Part shown: positions 36,259-46,039 of the stretch, piece after piece
Layout: the number at the start of each line of letters is the position of its first letter
Position numbering within the stretch: the stretch's first letter is position 1
Assembly (NCBI GenBank): GCA_913060975.1
Contig: CAJXVC010000005.1
Span: 1-64,000 of the forward strand
DNA length: 64,000 nt
Reading direction: 5' to 3'
DNA from: an uncultured Gammaproteobacteria bacterium
Lineage (GTDB): Bacteria > Pseudomonadota > Gammaproteobacteria > Pseudomonadales > Pseudohongiellaceae
Position numbers and translations under genes: made by a program
Notes under the pieces: generated by a model
Database searches by the model: none
The model's input: only the letters and a program-made list of their open reading frames with translations
Told to the model about the DNA's origin: nothing

Positions 36259-37224
36259 TTACGCTGACGGTGTATTGGCGATTACGATCGCCCGACGTGG
36301 GGCAGGGTAGCCTTCTATGGTCAGACTTTTGTTGTCACTATCCAGCGAATCATCGAGTGAGTCGTATGGCATCCAGGGAGTCTTTCGCTGTTCGGTTTCT
36401 GTCGTAACGCTCTCATCTACGACACGAATATTGATATACCCACAGCGCTCCAGCCAGCCCACCATTGTGGCCACCGATGGCACAAACCAGACATTCCCCA
36501 TGCGCGCATAGCGATCCTTTGGGGTGAGTGAATAGCCCCGGTCGCCGGGCACAACTATCGATTCCAGAATGAGTTCACCGTCGGGCCGCAAGAGACGCTT
36601 GATTTGTAACAAGTGCTCCATTGGTGCCCGGCTGTGATAGAGCACGCCCATCGAGAAAACCGTATCAAACGCAGGTTCGTCGCCAGGCCATTGTTCGAGT
36701 GAAACAGGCAGGACATAAACCGGCAACTCGGGCAGGTAGTGTTTGATCGCCCAGAACTGGCCAATGTAGGGCAGGTGGGAATCCACACCAATAACCAATC
36801 GAGCCCCCTCGGCCTGCATGCGGAAGCAGTGATAGCCATTGCCACTACCAACATCGAGCACTGTCTTGCCTTGTAGCGGAGACAGATACGGTAGCAGTCG
36901 GTCCCATTTGATCTGGGAACGCCATTCACTGTCGATATCAATGCCGAACAGTGAGAAGGGACCCTTGCGCCAGGGTATAAGCTCACGCAAACAGTTTTCT
37001 AACTCTGTTAGCGAAGCATTGTCGGCATCATCTGTAGAGCCGACGCAAATCTGATCAGCGGCGGAATAGCTGGACGGCGTGATTCCCGGCATGGCGTCGA
37101 TGAGGCGGCGCCAGCGTTGAAAGTCGCCATGGCGCAATGTATCGAGGAACTCTGACGTGAGTAGTGGTTGCAAAGCAGCCAGAGGCGAATTCGCAACAAG
37201 AGCTCGCAGTGGTGAGTAATCCAT
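36259..37224 (-). CDS. cmoB: tRNA U34 carboxymethyltransferase
   Basis: 321 residues from ATG 37224 (E. coli 323). CmoB transfers the carboxymethyl group of carboxy-SAM to 5-hydroxyuridine at the tRNA wobble position. Motifs: WRKGPFSLFGIDIDSEWRSQIKWDRL, then motif I VLDVGSGNGYHCFRM and FSMGVLYHSRAPMEHL. Further upstream codons belong to the overlapping end of cmoA. The gene starts 2 bp after cmoA. Confidence 0.95.
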   Translation of the reverse strand: MDYSPLRALVANSPLAALQPLLTSEFLDTLRHGDFQRWRRLIDAMPGITPSSYSAADQICVGSTDDADNASLTELENCLRELIPWRKGPFSLFGIDIDSEWRSQIKWDRLLPYLSPLQGKTVLDVGSGNGYHCFRMQAEGARLVIGVDSHLPYIGQFWAIKHYLPELPVYVLPVSLEQWPGDEPAFDTVFSMGVLYHSRAPMEHLLQIKRLLRPDGELILESIVVPGDRGYSLTPKDRYARMGNVWFVPSVATMVGWLERCGYINIRVVDESVTTETEQRKTPWMPYDSLDDSLDSDNKSLTIEGYPAPRRAIVIANTPSA

Positions 37225-37226
37225 AA

Positions 37227-37970
37227 TCAGTCCGGCTTGCAGGCAACTAAGGAAGCAAAATTGAAACACTGAAACCAGACGTCGAGAGGGTCGAAGCCAG
37301 CTCCGCGCAGGCGCTGCTGATGTGTAGCCAGAGTCTCCGGCAACAACACATTTTCCAGCGCGGTGCGCTTTTGGCTGATTTCCAGCTTGCTGTAACCCAT
37401 AGTTTCCTTGAACCCATGATAAAGATCGATCATCAATTCATTGAGCCGGGCATCGGGCAGCAGTATTTTCTCGGAGACGATGAGAATGCCACCGGGATTC
37501 ATGCCAGCATAAATACGCTCAATAAGCGCTTCACGCTGCGTCAGCGGAATGAACTGCAAGGTGAAATTCAGAATCACGAGTGAGGCGTTGTTAACAGGAA
37601 ACTCGAGGATATCGGCATGCTGGCAATGGATGGTTGGCGAAAATTCCGCGGCGGCGAGTTTGTTTTCCAGCCGCTCAATCATGGCCGCAGAATTGTCGAT
37701 GGCCTGGATGCTGTAGTCACCATGCTCAACTGAATGGGCCACGGCAAAAGTTGCCCCGCCCAGACTACAGCCAAGATCGTAGACCACTGATCCGGGCTGA
37801 CAGTAACGCTGTGCCATCACGCCTATCATCGCCAGTATGGTTTTATAACCGGGCACTGAGCGATTGATCATGTCTTCAAAGACACTGGCTACATTATCGT
37901 CAAAGGCGAAATCTCCAGGCAGCATCTGCTCGGCAAAGAGCCTGTCTTTTTGAGTCTTACTGTGGCTCAT
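37227..37970 (-). CDS. cmoA: Carboxy-S-adenosyl-L-methionine synthase
   Basis: 247 residues, same as E. coli. CmoA converts SAM and prephenate to carboxy-SAM for CmoB. It shows FAFDDNVASVFEDMINRSVPGY, motif I VYDLGCSLGGATFAV, and LNFTLQFIPLTQREALIERI. It is the first gene of the cmoA-cmoB pair and is divergent from a methyltransferase gene. Confidence 0.95.
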   Translation of the reverse strand: MSHSKTQKDRLFAEQMLPGDFAFDDNVASVFEDMINRSVPGYKTILAMIGVMAQRYCQPGSVVYDLGCSLGGATFAVAHSVEHGDYSIQAIDNSAAMIERLENKLAAAEFSPTIHCQHADILEFPVNNASLVILNFTLQFIPLTQREALIERIYAGMNPGGILIVSEKILLPDARLNELMIDLYHGFKETMGYSKLEISQKRTALENVLLPETLATHQQRLRGAGFDPLDVWFQCFNFASLVACKPD

Positions 37971-38181
37971 GCTGATGCAGTGCCCGGTGAGAATCTGGTG
38001 TTTTTGTTGTCGTCATTTGCGTAGATCTGCTCGGCGCGCAAAATTATTTCGTGAATGATGCCCAAGTTATTGCCCATGCCAACGATAAATAATCGTGAAT
38101 AAATATTGTGCCGCCGATGCGATTCACTTATTTTACGCGAAATAGCACAGGCAAATCCGCAGCCGTATTATCCGTCGATTA

Positions 38182-38742
38182 ATGTCACATTCAACTACCA
38201 GCGCCGCTCAGCTTCTGGTCGACAATTTAGCGTTGCTGACGGAACTGGAAATACAGTCGGGCATTCTCGATTTGGCCTGCGGCAAAGGCCGCAATTCCTT
38301 GCCGCTATTAGAGCATAATTTGCCGGTCATTTTTGCCGACCGTGACGGCCAGGCGCTGGCTGCAGTTGCCGAGCAAGTCAGTCATTTGTCAGGCGACCAG
38401 CAAAAACTGGCCGAGTACTGGCAAGTGGATTTTGAAGAGGCGGATACAACGCCGCTGGCAGGCAAGCAGTTCGATGCGGTGCTGGTGTTCAATTACCTGC
38501 ATCGGCCAGTGTTGCCAGCCATACGCGAGGTGATCCGGCCTGGCGGTTTGATTGTGTATGAGACGTTTACGGTGGACCAGCCAGATTATGGCAGACCCAC
38601 CAACCCGGATTTTTTACTTGCGCCGGGTGAACTGGAAGCTTGCTTTGCAGGTTGGCACGTAATTCGCAGTTTTTCAGGCACCATGCCAACACCAACCCGT
38701 GCGGTGGCAAACCTGATTGCCCGGAGACCCAGACAGAAATGA
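38182..38742 (+). CDS. Class I SAM-dependent methyltransferase (TehB-like)
   Basis: 186 residues. Motif I reads GILDLACGKGRNSLPLL, with the acidic residue in VIFADRDGQALAAV and VLVFNYLHRPVLPAIREVIRPGGLIVYETF further on. This resembles TehB-type or thiopurine-like methyltransferases often encoded beside metalloproteases. The substrate is unknown. The stop overlaps the next gene's ATG by 4 nt. Confidence 0.8.
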   Translation: MSHSTTSAAQLLVDNLALLTELEIQSGILDLACGKGRNSLPLLEHNLPVIFADRDGQALAAVAEQVSHLSGDQQKLAEYWQVDFEEADTTPLAGKQFDAVLVFNYLHRPVLPAIREVIRPGGLIVYETFTVDQPDYGRPTNPDFLLAPGELEACFAGWHVIRSFSGTMPTPTRAVANLIARRPRQK

Positions 38743-39470
38743 GTCGATCAAAAGTTGTTGCACTGAATTTCGGTGCCGGCAATAGCAAGCTACGCAAAGC
38801 GTTCCCCTGTGAAGTGGAGCGCAGCAAGCGCAAGACACTCGCTCTTCATGTGACTCACAAGAAGGTCGTTGTGCGCTGCCCGTATCAGGCATCCAGAGCC
38901 GAGTTAGCGGAATTCGTTAACGATAATCGCGACTGGATCGAACGCCGATTACTGGAAGAATCGCAGCGCTATCGCCAATCATTGCGCATTGAGCGAAATG
39001 CCAAGATCTTCTACCGAGCGCGCGAGCTAACGATTGAGTTCAAGGAAGGCCGTAAAGAACGCGTGCTTGTGAATGGCGATCGCTTCATCATTCAGGGGCA
39101 CAAGCTGACTAATGCGCGTGCGCGTGTGTTGGTGGAAGACTATCTGATCGACAAGGCCAGTAACTACATTGTGCCGCGTGCGAAAGGGCTGGCGCGTTAT
39201 CTGGGTGTTGATCACAAGATCACAGAAGTGCGCCTGCGCAAGACCAAGACCAAGTGGGGCCATTGCACCTCAACAGGCGTGCTGCAATACAACTGGCTCA
39301 TCATGCTGGCCCCGTGCAGCATTATTGATTACATGATCAGTCACGAAGTTTGCCATCTGGTTCACATGGATCATTCGCACCGATTCTGGAATCTGGTTGA
39401 ATCAGTTTGCCCGGATTATGAGCACTACATTGAATGGTTGCAGGCTCATGAGCACCGGTTCTGGTTCTAG
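38739..39470 (+). CDS. YgjP-like (DUF45) metallopeptidase domain protein
   Basis: 243 residues from ATG 38739, which overlaps the upstream methyltransferase stop (ATGA). The M48-related YgjP domain shows TKWGHCTSTGVLQYNWLIML, then YMISHEVCHLVHMDHSHRFW with the HExxH site and the third His. E. coli YgjP-type proteins have been linked to SprT-like proteases, but the role is unclear. A frame upstream of 38739 only shadows the methyltransferase gene. Confidence 0.88.
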   Translation: MSRSKVVALNFGAGNSKLRKAFPCEVERSKRKTLALHVTHKKVVVRCPYQASRAELAEFVNDNRDWIERRLLEESQRYRQSLRIERNAKIFYRARELTIEFKEGRKERVLVNGDRFIIQGHKLTNARARVLVEDYLIDKASNYIVPRAKGLARYLGVDHKITEVRLRKTKTKWGHCTSTGVLQYNWLIMLAPCSIIDYMISHEVCHLVHMDHSHRFWNLVESVCPDYEHYIEWLQAHEHRFWF

Positions 39471-39476
39471 CGCCTG

Positions 39477-40166
39477 CTAACTTTTCTGGTACAACAAATC
39501 CCACACACCGTGTCCCAGTCTTTGGCCGCGGCGCTGAAACTTCGTCTCCGGCCGCTCGGGCTCCAGCCAGTAAGACCCTTTGCCCTGCGTGTTTGTCAGG
39601 GCTGAATCCTCAAGCATCTCAAGCATGTGCTCGGCATAAGGCTGCCAGTCGGTAGCCAGATGGAATGTTCCCTTAGTCTGCAAGCGGGAGCGGACCAGTT
39701 CGATAAATGCGGGCTGGACGATACGACGCTTGTGGTGTTTCTTCTTGTGCCATGGATCGGGAAACAACAGCAGCAGCCGGTCGATACTCTCTGTGGCCAG
39801 GCAATGGGTGAGCACCTCGACGGCATCGTGACAGATGATACGGACATTGCTCACGTCATTGGCGACAATGCCATGCAGCAGTTTGCCCACGCCGGGCTTG
39901 TGCACTTCGATACCGAGGTAGTTACGGTCCGGGTTGGCGATAGCCATCTCCAGCAAGGAATCGCCCATACCAAAGCCAATCTCGACAGTGAGCGGGCCCG
40001 GTTTGGGAAACACAGCCGATAGATCCAGCAACTGGGGCTGGTAGTCCACGACGAAGTCCTGCCAGTGCTGTTCAATGGCTTTGCGCTGGGAATCAGTCAA
40101 CCGCCCGGCGCGAATGACAAAAGAGCGTACAGGACGCCTGGAGGATGTTTCCGGTGACTCTGACAA
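39477..40166 (-). CDS. trmB: tRNA (guanine46-N7)-methyltransferase
   Basis: 229 residues. It makes m7G46 in the tRNA variable loop. Visible blocks: LTVEIGFGMGDSLLEMA (SAM site), NYLGIEVHKPGVGKLL, and LLLLFPDPWHKKKHHKRRIV with the catalytic Asp. The last gene of a thiS-thiG-trmB run on one strand, the same as in Pseudomonas. Confidence 0.96.
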   Translation of the reverse strand: MSESPETSSRRPVRSFVIRAGRLTDSQRKAIEQHWQDFVVDYQPQLLDLSAVFPKPGPLTVEIGFGMGDSLLEMAIANPDRNYLGIEVHKPGVGKLLHGIVANDVSNVRIICHDAVEVLTHCLATESIDRLLLLFPDPWHKKKHHKRRIVQPAFIELVRSRLQTKGTFHLATDWQPYAEHMLEMLEDSALTNTQGKGSYWLEPERPETKFQRRGQRLGHGVWDLLYQKS

Positions 40167-40196
40167 AGGGTTTGTTCTCGTTGTTTGTTTGGTGCT

Positions 40197-40988
40197 CTAG
40201 AAGAAGGTACCGGACAATGGCGATGACGCACTGGCATACAAACGCCGCGGCATACGACCGGCGACATGAGCCTCACGTCCTGCGGCAACGGCCTTCTGCA
40301 TCGCGGATGCCATCAGGACAGGGTCACCCGCTTCGGCAATAGCTGTATTCATCAACACACCATCGCAGCCCAGTTCCATGGCGATGGCGGCATCGGATGC
40401 AGTACCGACTCCGGCATCGACGATGATCGGCACGTTGGCATTGTCCAGAATCATTTTGATGTTGTAGGGGTTGCGAATGCCCAGGCCGGAGCCAATTGGC
40501 GCACCCAGCGGCATGACCGCGACACAGCCAATCTCCTCGAGGCGTTGGGCAATCAATGGGTCATCACTGGTATAGACCATGACATCGAAACCATCCTTGA
40601 CCAGCGTCTCGGCAGCGGCCAGCGTCTCAGTGACGTTCGGATACAGCGTCTTCTGGTCACCTAGCACTTCCAGTTTGACGAGTTTGTGACCATCCAGTAA
40701 CTCGCGTGCCATGCGGCAAGTACGCACGGCGTCTTCGGCGCTATAACAACCCGCAGTGTTGGGCAGGATGGTGTACTCATCTGGTGAGATTACTTCCAAC
40801 AGATTGGGCTCATCTTTATTCTGGCCCAGATTGACGCGCCGAATAGCCACTGTAATCATCTCGGCTGCGCTAGCCTGCAATGCGGCCAGATTTTCTGCGA
40901 AGCTTTTGTATTTGCCGCTGCCAACAATCAGGCGAGAGTTGTATTGCTGGCCGGCGATGATCAGTGGTTTGTCTTTTACTTCAGTCAT
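40197..40988 (-). CDS. thiG: Thiazole synthase
   Basis: 263 residues. ThiG condenses deoxyxylulose phosphate, dehydroglycine and ThiS-thiocarboxylate into the thiazole ring of thiamine. [17 protein letters not shown] carries the Schiff-base Lys; [19 protein letters not shown] and [28 protein letters not shown] are signature loops. Encoded 18 bp after thiS. No TPP riboswitch was seen upstream. Confidence 0.96.
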   Translation of the reverse strand: MTEVKDKPLIIAGQQYNSRLIVGSGKYKSFAENLAALQASAAEMITVAIRRVNLGQNKDEPNLLEVISPDEYTILPNTAGCYSAEDAVRTCRMARELLDGHKLVKLEVLGDQKTLYPNVTETLAAAETLVKDGFDVMVYTSDDPLIAQRLEEIGCVAVMPLGAPIGSGLGIRNPYNIKMILDNANVPIIVDAGVGTASDAAIAMELGCDGVLMNTAIAEAGDPVLMASAMQKAVAAGREAHVAGRMPRRLYASASSPLSGTFF

Positions 40989-41006
40989 ATTGAATCCAGT
41001 TGTTGG

Positions 41007-41210
41007 TTAGCCGCCACCGATTGCCTGCACGATCTCTACACTATCGTCAGCCCGTAATACGTGCTCACTAAATGTGCTACGCGGCACGATCTCTCCGTTC
41101 ACTTCGACAGCGAGTCGGCCCGTCGCGACCGCAAGAATATCCAGAAGCTGCTGAACATTGGTGCCTTCACTCAGATTCCGGCTATCGCCATTGACAGTAA
41201 TAGTAATCAT
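41007..41210 (-). CDS. thiS: Sulfur carrier protein ThiS
   Basis: 67 residues from ATG 41210; a longer open frame upstream only covers the end of the DUF423 gene. It has a ubiquitin-like fold ending in VQAIGGG, so the C-terminal Gly-Gly to be thiocarboxylated is present (a third Gly precedes). The start lies one base after the DUF423 stop, so the genes are coupled. Confidence 0.95.
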   Translation of the reverse strand: MITITVNGDSRNLSEGTNVQQLLDILAVATGRLAVEVNGEIVPRSTFSEHVLRADDSVEIVQAIGGG

Positions 41211-41211
41211 G

Positions 41212-41619
41212 TCAGCTTTGCGCCTCGTTACTTGCATTGTTCTGGCGGAATTGCGTGTAGCCAAACTTGCCAAGCAATGCCCAGGCCAGCAAGAAGCTAA
41301 GTCCACCCAGTGGCGTGATAGCACCGAGCCAGCCAATGCCGGTAACGCTCAGCAAATAAAGACTACCGGAGAACAGAATTATACCAAGTTGGAAAAGCAT
41401 GCCGGCGCGGCGCAGTGCAGCGGCAGAAGGGTAGGACTGAATTAGTATAGCCAGACCAAACAGCGCCAAAGCGTGGTACATGTGATAGTCGACTGCAGTT
41501 GCAAAGGTAGCCAGATAATTCGCTGCCAGTACATTGCTCAGGCCATGGGCAGCGAAGGCGCCCAGACTGACGGCGAGGAATCCGTTAAGTGCGGCTAGCA
41601 TCAGGAACAAGGCAGGCAT
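41212..41619 (-). CDS. DUF423 (YgdD) membrane protein
   Basis: 135 residues with four membrane helices. MLAALNGFLAVSLGAFAAHGL is the DUF423 signature. The role is unknown. It heads the thiS-thiG-trmB run with a one-base gap to thiS, and it follows the rpoH terminator. Confidence 0.9.
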   Translation of the reverse strand: MPALFLMLAALNGFLAVSLGAFAAHGLSNVLAANYLATFATAVDYHMYHALALFGLAILIQSYPSAAALRRAGMLFQLGIILFSGSLYLLSVTGIGWLGAITPLGGLSFLLAWALLGKFGYTQFRQNNASNEAQS

Positions 41620-41670
41620 GGCAAGTAAGAATAGCTCGATTATTCAGTAGGAATTGATTGGGCCAGCAAT

Positions 41671-41700
41671 AAAAAAGCCGCGAGTGGGTACTCGCGGCTT
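41671..41700 (-). terminator. Intrinsic terminator of rpoH
   Basis: On the minus strand an 11-bp GC-rich stem (41675-41685 with 41690-41700) around a 4-nt loop is followed by six T. It lies 34 bp after the rpoH stop, so it separates rpoH from the DUF423-thi operon. Confidence 0.92.
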
Positions 41701-41733
41701 AACAAGGACATACACAGTAAAAATCGATCTCGA

Positions 41734-42612
41734 TCAGGCTTCCATTCTAGCCTTGATCTTGTTCATCGCATTGCGTTCCAGTTGGCGAATGCGCTCTGCA
41801 GAGACGCCGTACTTGTCGGCCAGTTCATGCAGAGTGGCTTTGCTGTCACCCAACCAGCGGCTACGCAAGATATCCTTGCTGCGCTCATCGAGTTCGTCCA
41901 TAGCCAGATACAATCCGTTGTTGGTTACAGCTTCCCATTCCGCTTCTTCCAGGTTGTCTGCCAGATTGGAAGACTGGTCTTCCAGATAATAGGCTGGGGC
42001 CCGGTAAGCGGTTTCATCGTCACTGTCAGGTTCTGCATCGAACGCCGTATCGTAGGCACTCATGCGACCTTCCATTTGACGAACCACCTTAGCATCGACG
42101 CCAAGGTCTTTGGCGACAGCTTCAGTTTCTGCGTTGTTCAACCAGCCCAGACGCTTCTTGGAGCTGCGCAGGTTGAAGAATAATTTGCGTTGCGCTTTGG
42201 TGGTCGCGATTTTCACGATACGCCAGTTGCGCAGGATGTACTCGTGCATTTCGGCTTTGATCCAATGCACGGCAAAGGATACCAAACGCACACCGACTTC
42301 CGGGTTGAAGCGCTTAACCGCCTTCATCAGTCCGACATTGCCTTCCTGAATCAGGTCGGCTTGCGGCAGTCCATATCCGGAATAGGTCTTGGCCATGTGC
42401 ACAACAAAGCGCAGGTGGGCCATAACCAATTGGCGAGCCGCATCCACATCGTCGTTGTAGTAGTACTGCTTGGCTAACTCCAGCTCTTGTTCCGGAGTCA
42501 GCACAGCAATGCTGTTTACCGACGCCATATAGGCTGTCAGATCGCGACCCGGCGTGGTGGGGTCGAAAGTCTGTAAGTTTTTACCAGTACTCATTTCAGC
42601 ACTTGTTCCCAT
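41734..42612 (-). CDS. rpoH: Heat-shock sigma factor RpoH (sigma-32)
   Basis: 292 residues. Region 2 shows [37 protein letters not shown] and [21 protein letters not shown]. It is followed by the RpoH box [18 protein letters not shown], which separates RpoH from other sigmas. Region 4 has [27 protein letters not shown]. It directs transcription of chaperones and proteases after heat shock. It lies downstream of ftsYEX, the conserved order, but is separated by 347 bp and so likely has its own promoter. Confidence 0.97.
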   Translation of the reverse strand: MGTSAEMSTGKNLQTFDPTTPGRDLTAYMASVNSIAVLTPEQELELAKQYYYNDDVDAARQLVMAHLRFVVHMAKTYSGYGLPQADLIQEGNVGLMKAVKRFNPEVGVRLVSFAVHWIKAEMHEYILRNWRIVKIATTKAQRKLFFNLRSSKKRLGWLNNAETEAVAKDLGVDAKVVRQMEGRMSAYDTAFDAEPDSDDETAYRAPAYYLEDQSSNLADNLEEAEWEAVTNNGLYLAMDELDERSKDILRSRWLGDSKATLHELADKYGVSAERIRQLERNAMNKIKARMEA

Positions 42613-42959
42613 GTTGTTAACCTACCTTCTACAAACGTGTCCTAATGACACCTTCATACTCTGTATTTTAGCACTAAATTACGTTTGTCGCTAATAGCAA
42701 ACACCAGCAAAAAATGCTCTTGAGCCCCATAAACAGGCGTCTCACGCCGTTTCGTTCAGACCTGCCATGCAGGCCGCTAGCTCAATTTTACGGCCATTGG
42801 CCCTAACTTGTTTGAACTTGGGGGCACTACCAGGCTTTTCAAGGCTGGTGTTGGCAAATAACTTGTAATTAATTACGTCAGCAGAAGGTAAAGGGATCAT
42901 CAGGGCTGAATCCGGGTGGCATACTGGAGTCGTCGCATACAGCAGCGCTGTGGACGAGA
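42613..42959. other. 347-bp spacer between ftsX and rpoH
   Basis: Holds the rpoH leader and promoter region. TAAAAT is seen on the minus strand at 42667-42672, but no clear -35 accompanies it. A 52-codon minus-strand frame (42742-42900) lacks a ribosome binding site and homology, and was not called a gene. Confidence 0.6.
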
Positions 42960-43931
42960 TCAGGCGTCGATCTCGCGGATCGTGCGCCAGGCGGCCAGAC
43001 AAGCGGCCAGCCAACCCACCAGAGCCCCGGCGAGTAATAATTGCACACAACCAAGCAAGCTGAGCCCGCGAATTGACAAATTATTGCCAAATTCATCGGC
43101 AACAGCAGCCACTGCGCCCTGCACAATCAGATAGATCAGCAACATCAGCAGCAGTGCCAGCACCGCACCGAACAAACCCTGAAACAATCCCGAATAGAGA
43201 AACGGCCTGGCGATGTAACTGTCGGTACCGCCGATCAGTTTGATTACTCGCACTTCTTCCCGGCGCTGCTCAACACTCACTCGAACAGTGTTGCCGATGA
43301 TAAAAATCAGCCCCACGGCGATCACCCCGCCTAATACGAGTGCCAGGGTATTGATCAGGCTGCTGATCGCAGCAAGGCGCTGAATCCATTGTTCATCGAC
43401 TTGCACCAGGTCGATGTCGGGCCGTTGACCTAACTCCTGAGTGAGTGCTGCTACGACGGTGGTGGATTCTGGCTGAATGACGATGGCGGCGGGCAAGGGA
43501 TTGCCTTCCAATTCCGGGAGTACCCGGTCGAAACCGGCGGCTGCCGAGAAGCTCTCCAGTGCGCTCTGGCGACTTACCAAGCGCAATGATGCTATACCTT
43601 CCAACGAAAGCAAGTCTTCACTTACTTGCTCAACCTCGGCGTCACTCAGACTATCTTGCAGGTAGACGGTAATGCGCGCGGATTCGCGGAACTCGCCCAT
43701 CAAGGTGCCGAGATTGGCTTGCACCACAAACAGCAAGGCTGGGAGGAGCAGCGCAATGGCTATTACGAACAAGGTCATCGCGGATGCCAGTGGCGTGTGG
43801 CGTAGCCTCTGTAAACTGGCTTGCGCATCTTTCTTGTGCTTTGACCACACGTTCGCCGACTTTGGCGAATGTTTTGGCCTCTTTTGCGATCTCTTTTGCG
43901 ATCTCTCTTGTGACTTCGCGTGCGCCTTCAT
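42960..43931 (-). CDS. ftsX: Cell-division protein FtsX
   Basis: 323 residues with four membrane helices: about 52-75, then a periplasmic ECD loop, then near 195-220, 240-275 and 290-318. With FtsE it forms an ABC-like complex at the septum that controls murein hydrolases through EnvC. The N-terminus is very rich in Lys, Arg and Ser (about residues 1-40). The start overlaps the ftsE end by 4 nt. Confidence 0.95.
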   Translation of the reverse strand: MKAHAKSQERSQKRSQKRPKHSPKSANVWSKHKKDAQASLQRLRHTPLASAMTLFVIAIALLLPALLFVVQANLGTLMGEFRESARITVYLQDSLSDAEVEQVSEDLLSLEGIASLRLVSRQSALESFSAAAGFDRVLPELEGNPLPAAIVIQPESTTVVAALTQELGQRPDIDLVQVDEQWIQRLAAISSLINTLALVLGGVIAVGLIFIIGNTVRVSVEQRREEVRVIKLIGGTDSYIARPFLYSGLFQGLFGAVLALLLMLLIYLIVQGAVAAVADEFGNNLSIRGLSLLGCVQLLLAGALVGWLAACLAAWRTIREIDA

Positions 43932-44605
43932 GCCGGCTCAGGCCCTCCCTGATCATTCACCAGGCGCCCTGACTCCAGCGTCAGAACACGGCATTGGTGA
44001 CGCCCGATGAGCGCCAGGTCATGAGTGGCCACTAACAGGGTAACGCCGACATCACGGAACTGTTGGAACACGGCCATGATCTCGGCCGATAATTCCGGGT
44101 CAAGATTCCCCGTCGGTTCATCGGCCAGGATCACGCTGGGGCGATTCACTACTGCTCTGGCGATGCCGACGCGTTGTTGTTCACCGCCAGACAGTTTGCC
44201 GGGCATGAGCCGTTCCTTGTTGAGCAAACCGACCTTGGCCAAGGCGGCGCGGACGCGACGCTGAATTTCGTGTTCGGGAAAACCGGAGACTTCCAGCGGC
44301 AAAGCTACATTGGCGCCGACGGTCCGATCTGACAGTAACTGATGATCCTGGAATACGGCGCCAATACGGCGACGGTGTTGGGGAATCTGGCGACGTGGTA
44401 GCTTGTTCAGGTCCAGACCATTGACAATAAGCTGTCCGCCACTGCAAGGCTCCATCGCCAGAATCAGCTTGAGCAACGTGCTCTTGCCAGCGCCGGAATG
44501 GCCAGTAAGAAATGCCATTTCGCCCTTGCCGAGGGAAAAGCTGATATTGGCCAGAGCTTCCTGACTATCGGTGTAACGTTTGCTGACGCGATCGAATTGA
44601 ATCAT
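43928..44605 (-). CDS. ftsE: Cell-division ATP-binding protein FtsE
   Basis: 225 residues. ABC ATPase with Walker [14 protein letters not shown], signature [14 protein letters not shown], Walker [15 protein letters not shown] and the H-loop VATHDL. It drives conformational changes in FtsX to activate septal cell-wall hydrolysis. Four-nt overlaps with both ftsY upstream and ftsX downstream mark a tightly coupled operon. Confidence 0.96.
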   Translation of the reverse strand: MIQFDRVSKRYTDSQEALANISFSLGKGEMAFLTGHSGAGKSTLLKLILAMEPCSGGQLIVNGLDLNKLPRRQIPQHRRRIGAVFQDHQLLSDRTVGANVALPLEVSGFPEHEIQRRVRAALAKVGLLNKERLMPGKLSGGEQQRVGIARAVVNRPSVILADEPTGNLDPELSAEIMAVFQQFRDVGVTLLVATHDLALIGRHQCRVLTLESGRLVNDQGGPEPA

Positions 44606-45744
44606 TCAGCGAATAAGGCATCGACAAATTGTTGGGCATTAAAGGGCCGCAGATCATCTATTTGTTCGCCAACCCCAATGAAGCGAATTGGCACGCCCAG
44701 TCGTTTGGCCAGCGCAAACACCACGCCGCCCTTGGCGGTGCCATCCAGTTTGGTCAGCGCCAGACCGGACAAATTGACGGCGGCATGAAAGCTGTCGGCC
44801 TGACTCAGCGCGTTTTGCCCGGCGGTGGCATCGAGCACCAACAGGATCTCGTGGGGCAGATCCGGGTCCTGCTTCTTCAGTACCCGCACAATCTTTTCCA
44901 GTTCATTCATGAGATTGTCTTTGGTGTGCAGGCGACCGGCAGTATCGGCAATGAGAATATCGGTCTGCCGGGCCTTGGCGGCCTGATAGGCATCGAAGAT
45001 AACCGACGCGCTATCGGCGCCGGTGGCCTGAGCCACGACGGGCACATTATTGCGTTCGCCCCAGACTTGCAGTTGCTCGACAGCAGCGGCCCGAAACGTA
45101 TCGCCAGCGGCCAGCATGACCTTGTGGCCGTCGTGCTGAAAGCGCTTGGCCAGTTTACCAATAGTGGTGGTTTTACCGACGCCATTGACGCCAACAATGA
45201 GCATGACGAAGGGCTTGTTGCTGGCCTGAATTGCCAACGGCACGTCGCAGGGTGCCACAATCGCTCGCAGTTCTTCGCGCAATGCCGCCATGAATTGCTC
45301 GGGGTCGGACAGCCGTTTGCGATTCAATGCTTTCTTGAGATTGTCGATGACCTGATCGGTGGCCTCGAGGCCGACGTCGGCGGCCAACAATTGCGTCTCC
45401 ACATCTTCCAACAGATCGGCATCGATGGTCTTCTCGCCAAGCACCAGCGTGCCCAGGCTGTCGCTCAAGCGACTGCGCGTCTTGCTCAGGCCCGATTTGA
45501 GGCGTGCGAAAAAGCCATCATTTGCGCCAGAGACTTCGGCTGCGCTGCCGGTCTGGGCAGCCGCAGTTGAATGCTCAGCGTCCAAACCAGAGTGAGAATC
45601 AGCAGCGGCGATAACGTCAGCGACTGCTTCGGTCTCTTTGTCAGACGCCGGATCAGTGCTTTCGTCAGCCGCCTTTGCAGGACTGCTTTCTTCAGCCGGC
45701 GTGTCGGACTTGGTGTCCTTGTGTTTTTTACCAAAACCAAACAT
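44602..45744 (-). CDS. ftsY: Signal recognition particle receptor FtsY
   Basis: 380 residues. The N-terminal A domain (residues about 1-85) is acidic and rich in Ala, Glu and Asp, as in other FtsY. The NG domain has the GTPase motifs GVNGVGKTTTIGKLA (G1), DTFRAAAVEQL, ADTAGRLHTK and LTKLDGTAKGG. It docks SRP-ribosome complexes at the inner membrane. First gene of ftsY-ftsE-ftsX; divergent from rsmD with 295 bp between, where no further gene was seen. Confidence 0.96.
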   Translation of the reverse strand: MFGFGKKHKDTKSDTPAEESSPAKAADESTDPASDKETEAVADVIAAADSHSGLDAEHSTAAAQTGSAAEVSGANDGFFARLKSGLSKTRSRLSDSLGTLVLGEKTIDADLLEDVETQLLAADVGLEATDQVIDNLKKALNRKRLSDPEQFMAALREELRAIVAPCDVPLAIQASNKPFVMLIVGVNGVGKTTTIGKLAKRFQHDGHKVMLAAGDTFRAAAVEQLQVWGERNNVPVVAQATGADSASVIFDAYQAAKARQTDILIADTAGRLHTKDNLMNELEKIVRVLKKQDPDLPHEILLVLDATAGQNALSQADSFHAAVNLSGLALTKLDGTAKGGVVFALAKRLGVPIRFIGVGEQIDDLRPFNAQQFVDALFAE

Positions 45745-46039
45745 GGGGAATTACTGCATCTGGAAATTTTTCAGGCGGCTATGCTACCACCTGCCAACAT
45801 TCTGTGACATCTCTTCACCAATGGGCACACGCGTATCTGGCGTTGCCAGCGCCGAGCCCAGTCACTAGACTCTCTAGCCATCGTACAATGCAACATCCTA
45901 CGCACTACACAGCGCATCGCAGGCTTACACTACGGGCCAGCTTCAGGTTGACTGAATGGCAAGCACAGCTGACTACACAGTGAACCCGGGTAAGTAGGTG
46001 CTTGGCGATACAACAGTCACAACATGCGCGCCTTCCTAG

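Noticed and set aside
40989..41210. TPP riboswitch upstream of thiS-thiG
   Set aside because: thiS is translationally coupled to the upstream DUF423 gene, and no thi-box motif was found in the short spacing.
42742..42900. 52-codon minus-strand frame between ftsX and rpoH
   Set aside because: No ribosome binding site and no recognisable features; it starts within 60 bp of the ftsX stop and may simply be leader sequence.
44629..45570. 313-codon plus-strand frame opposite ftsY
   Set aside because: Long antisense frames are common opposite GC-rich genes; ftsY is certain on the minus strand.
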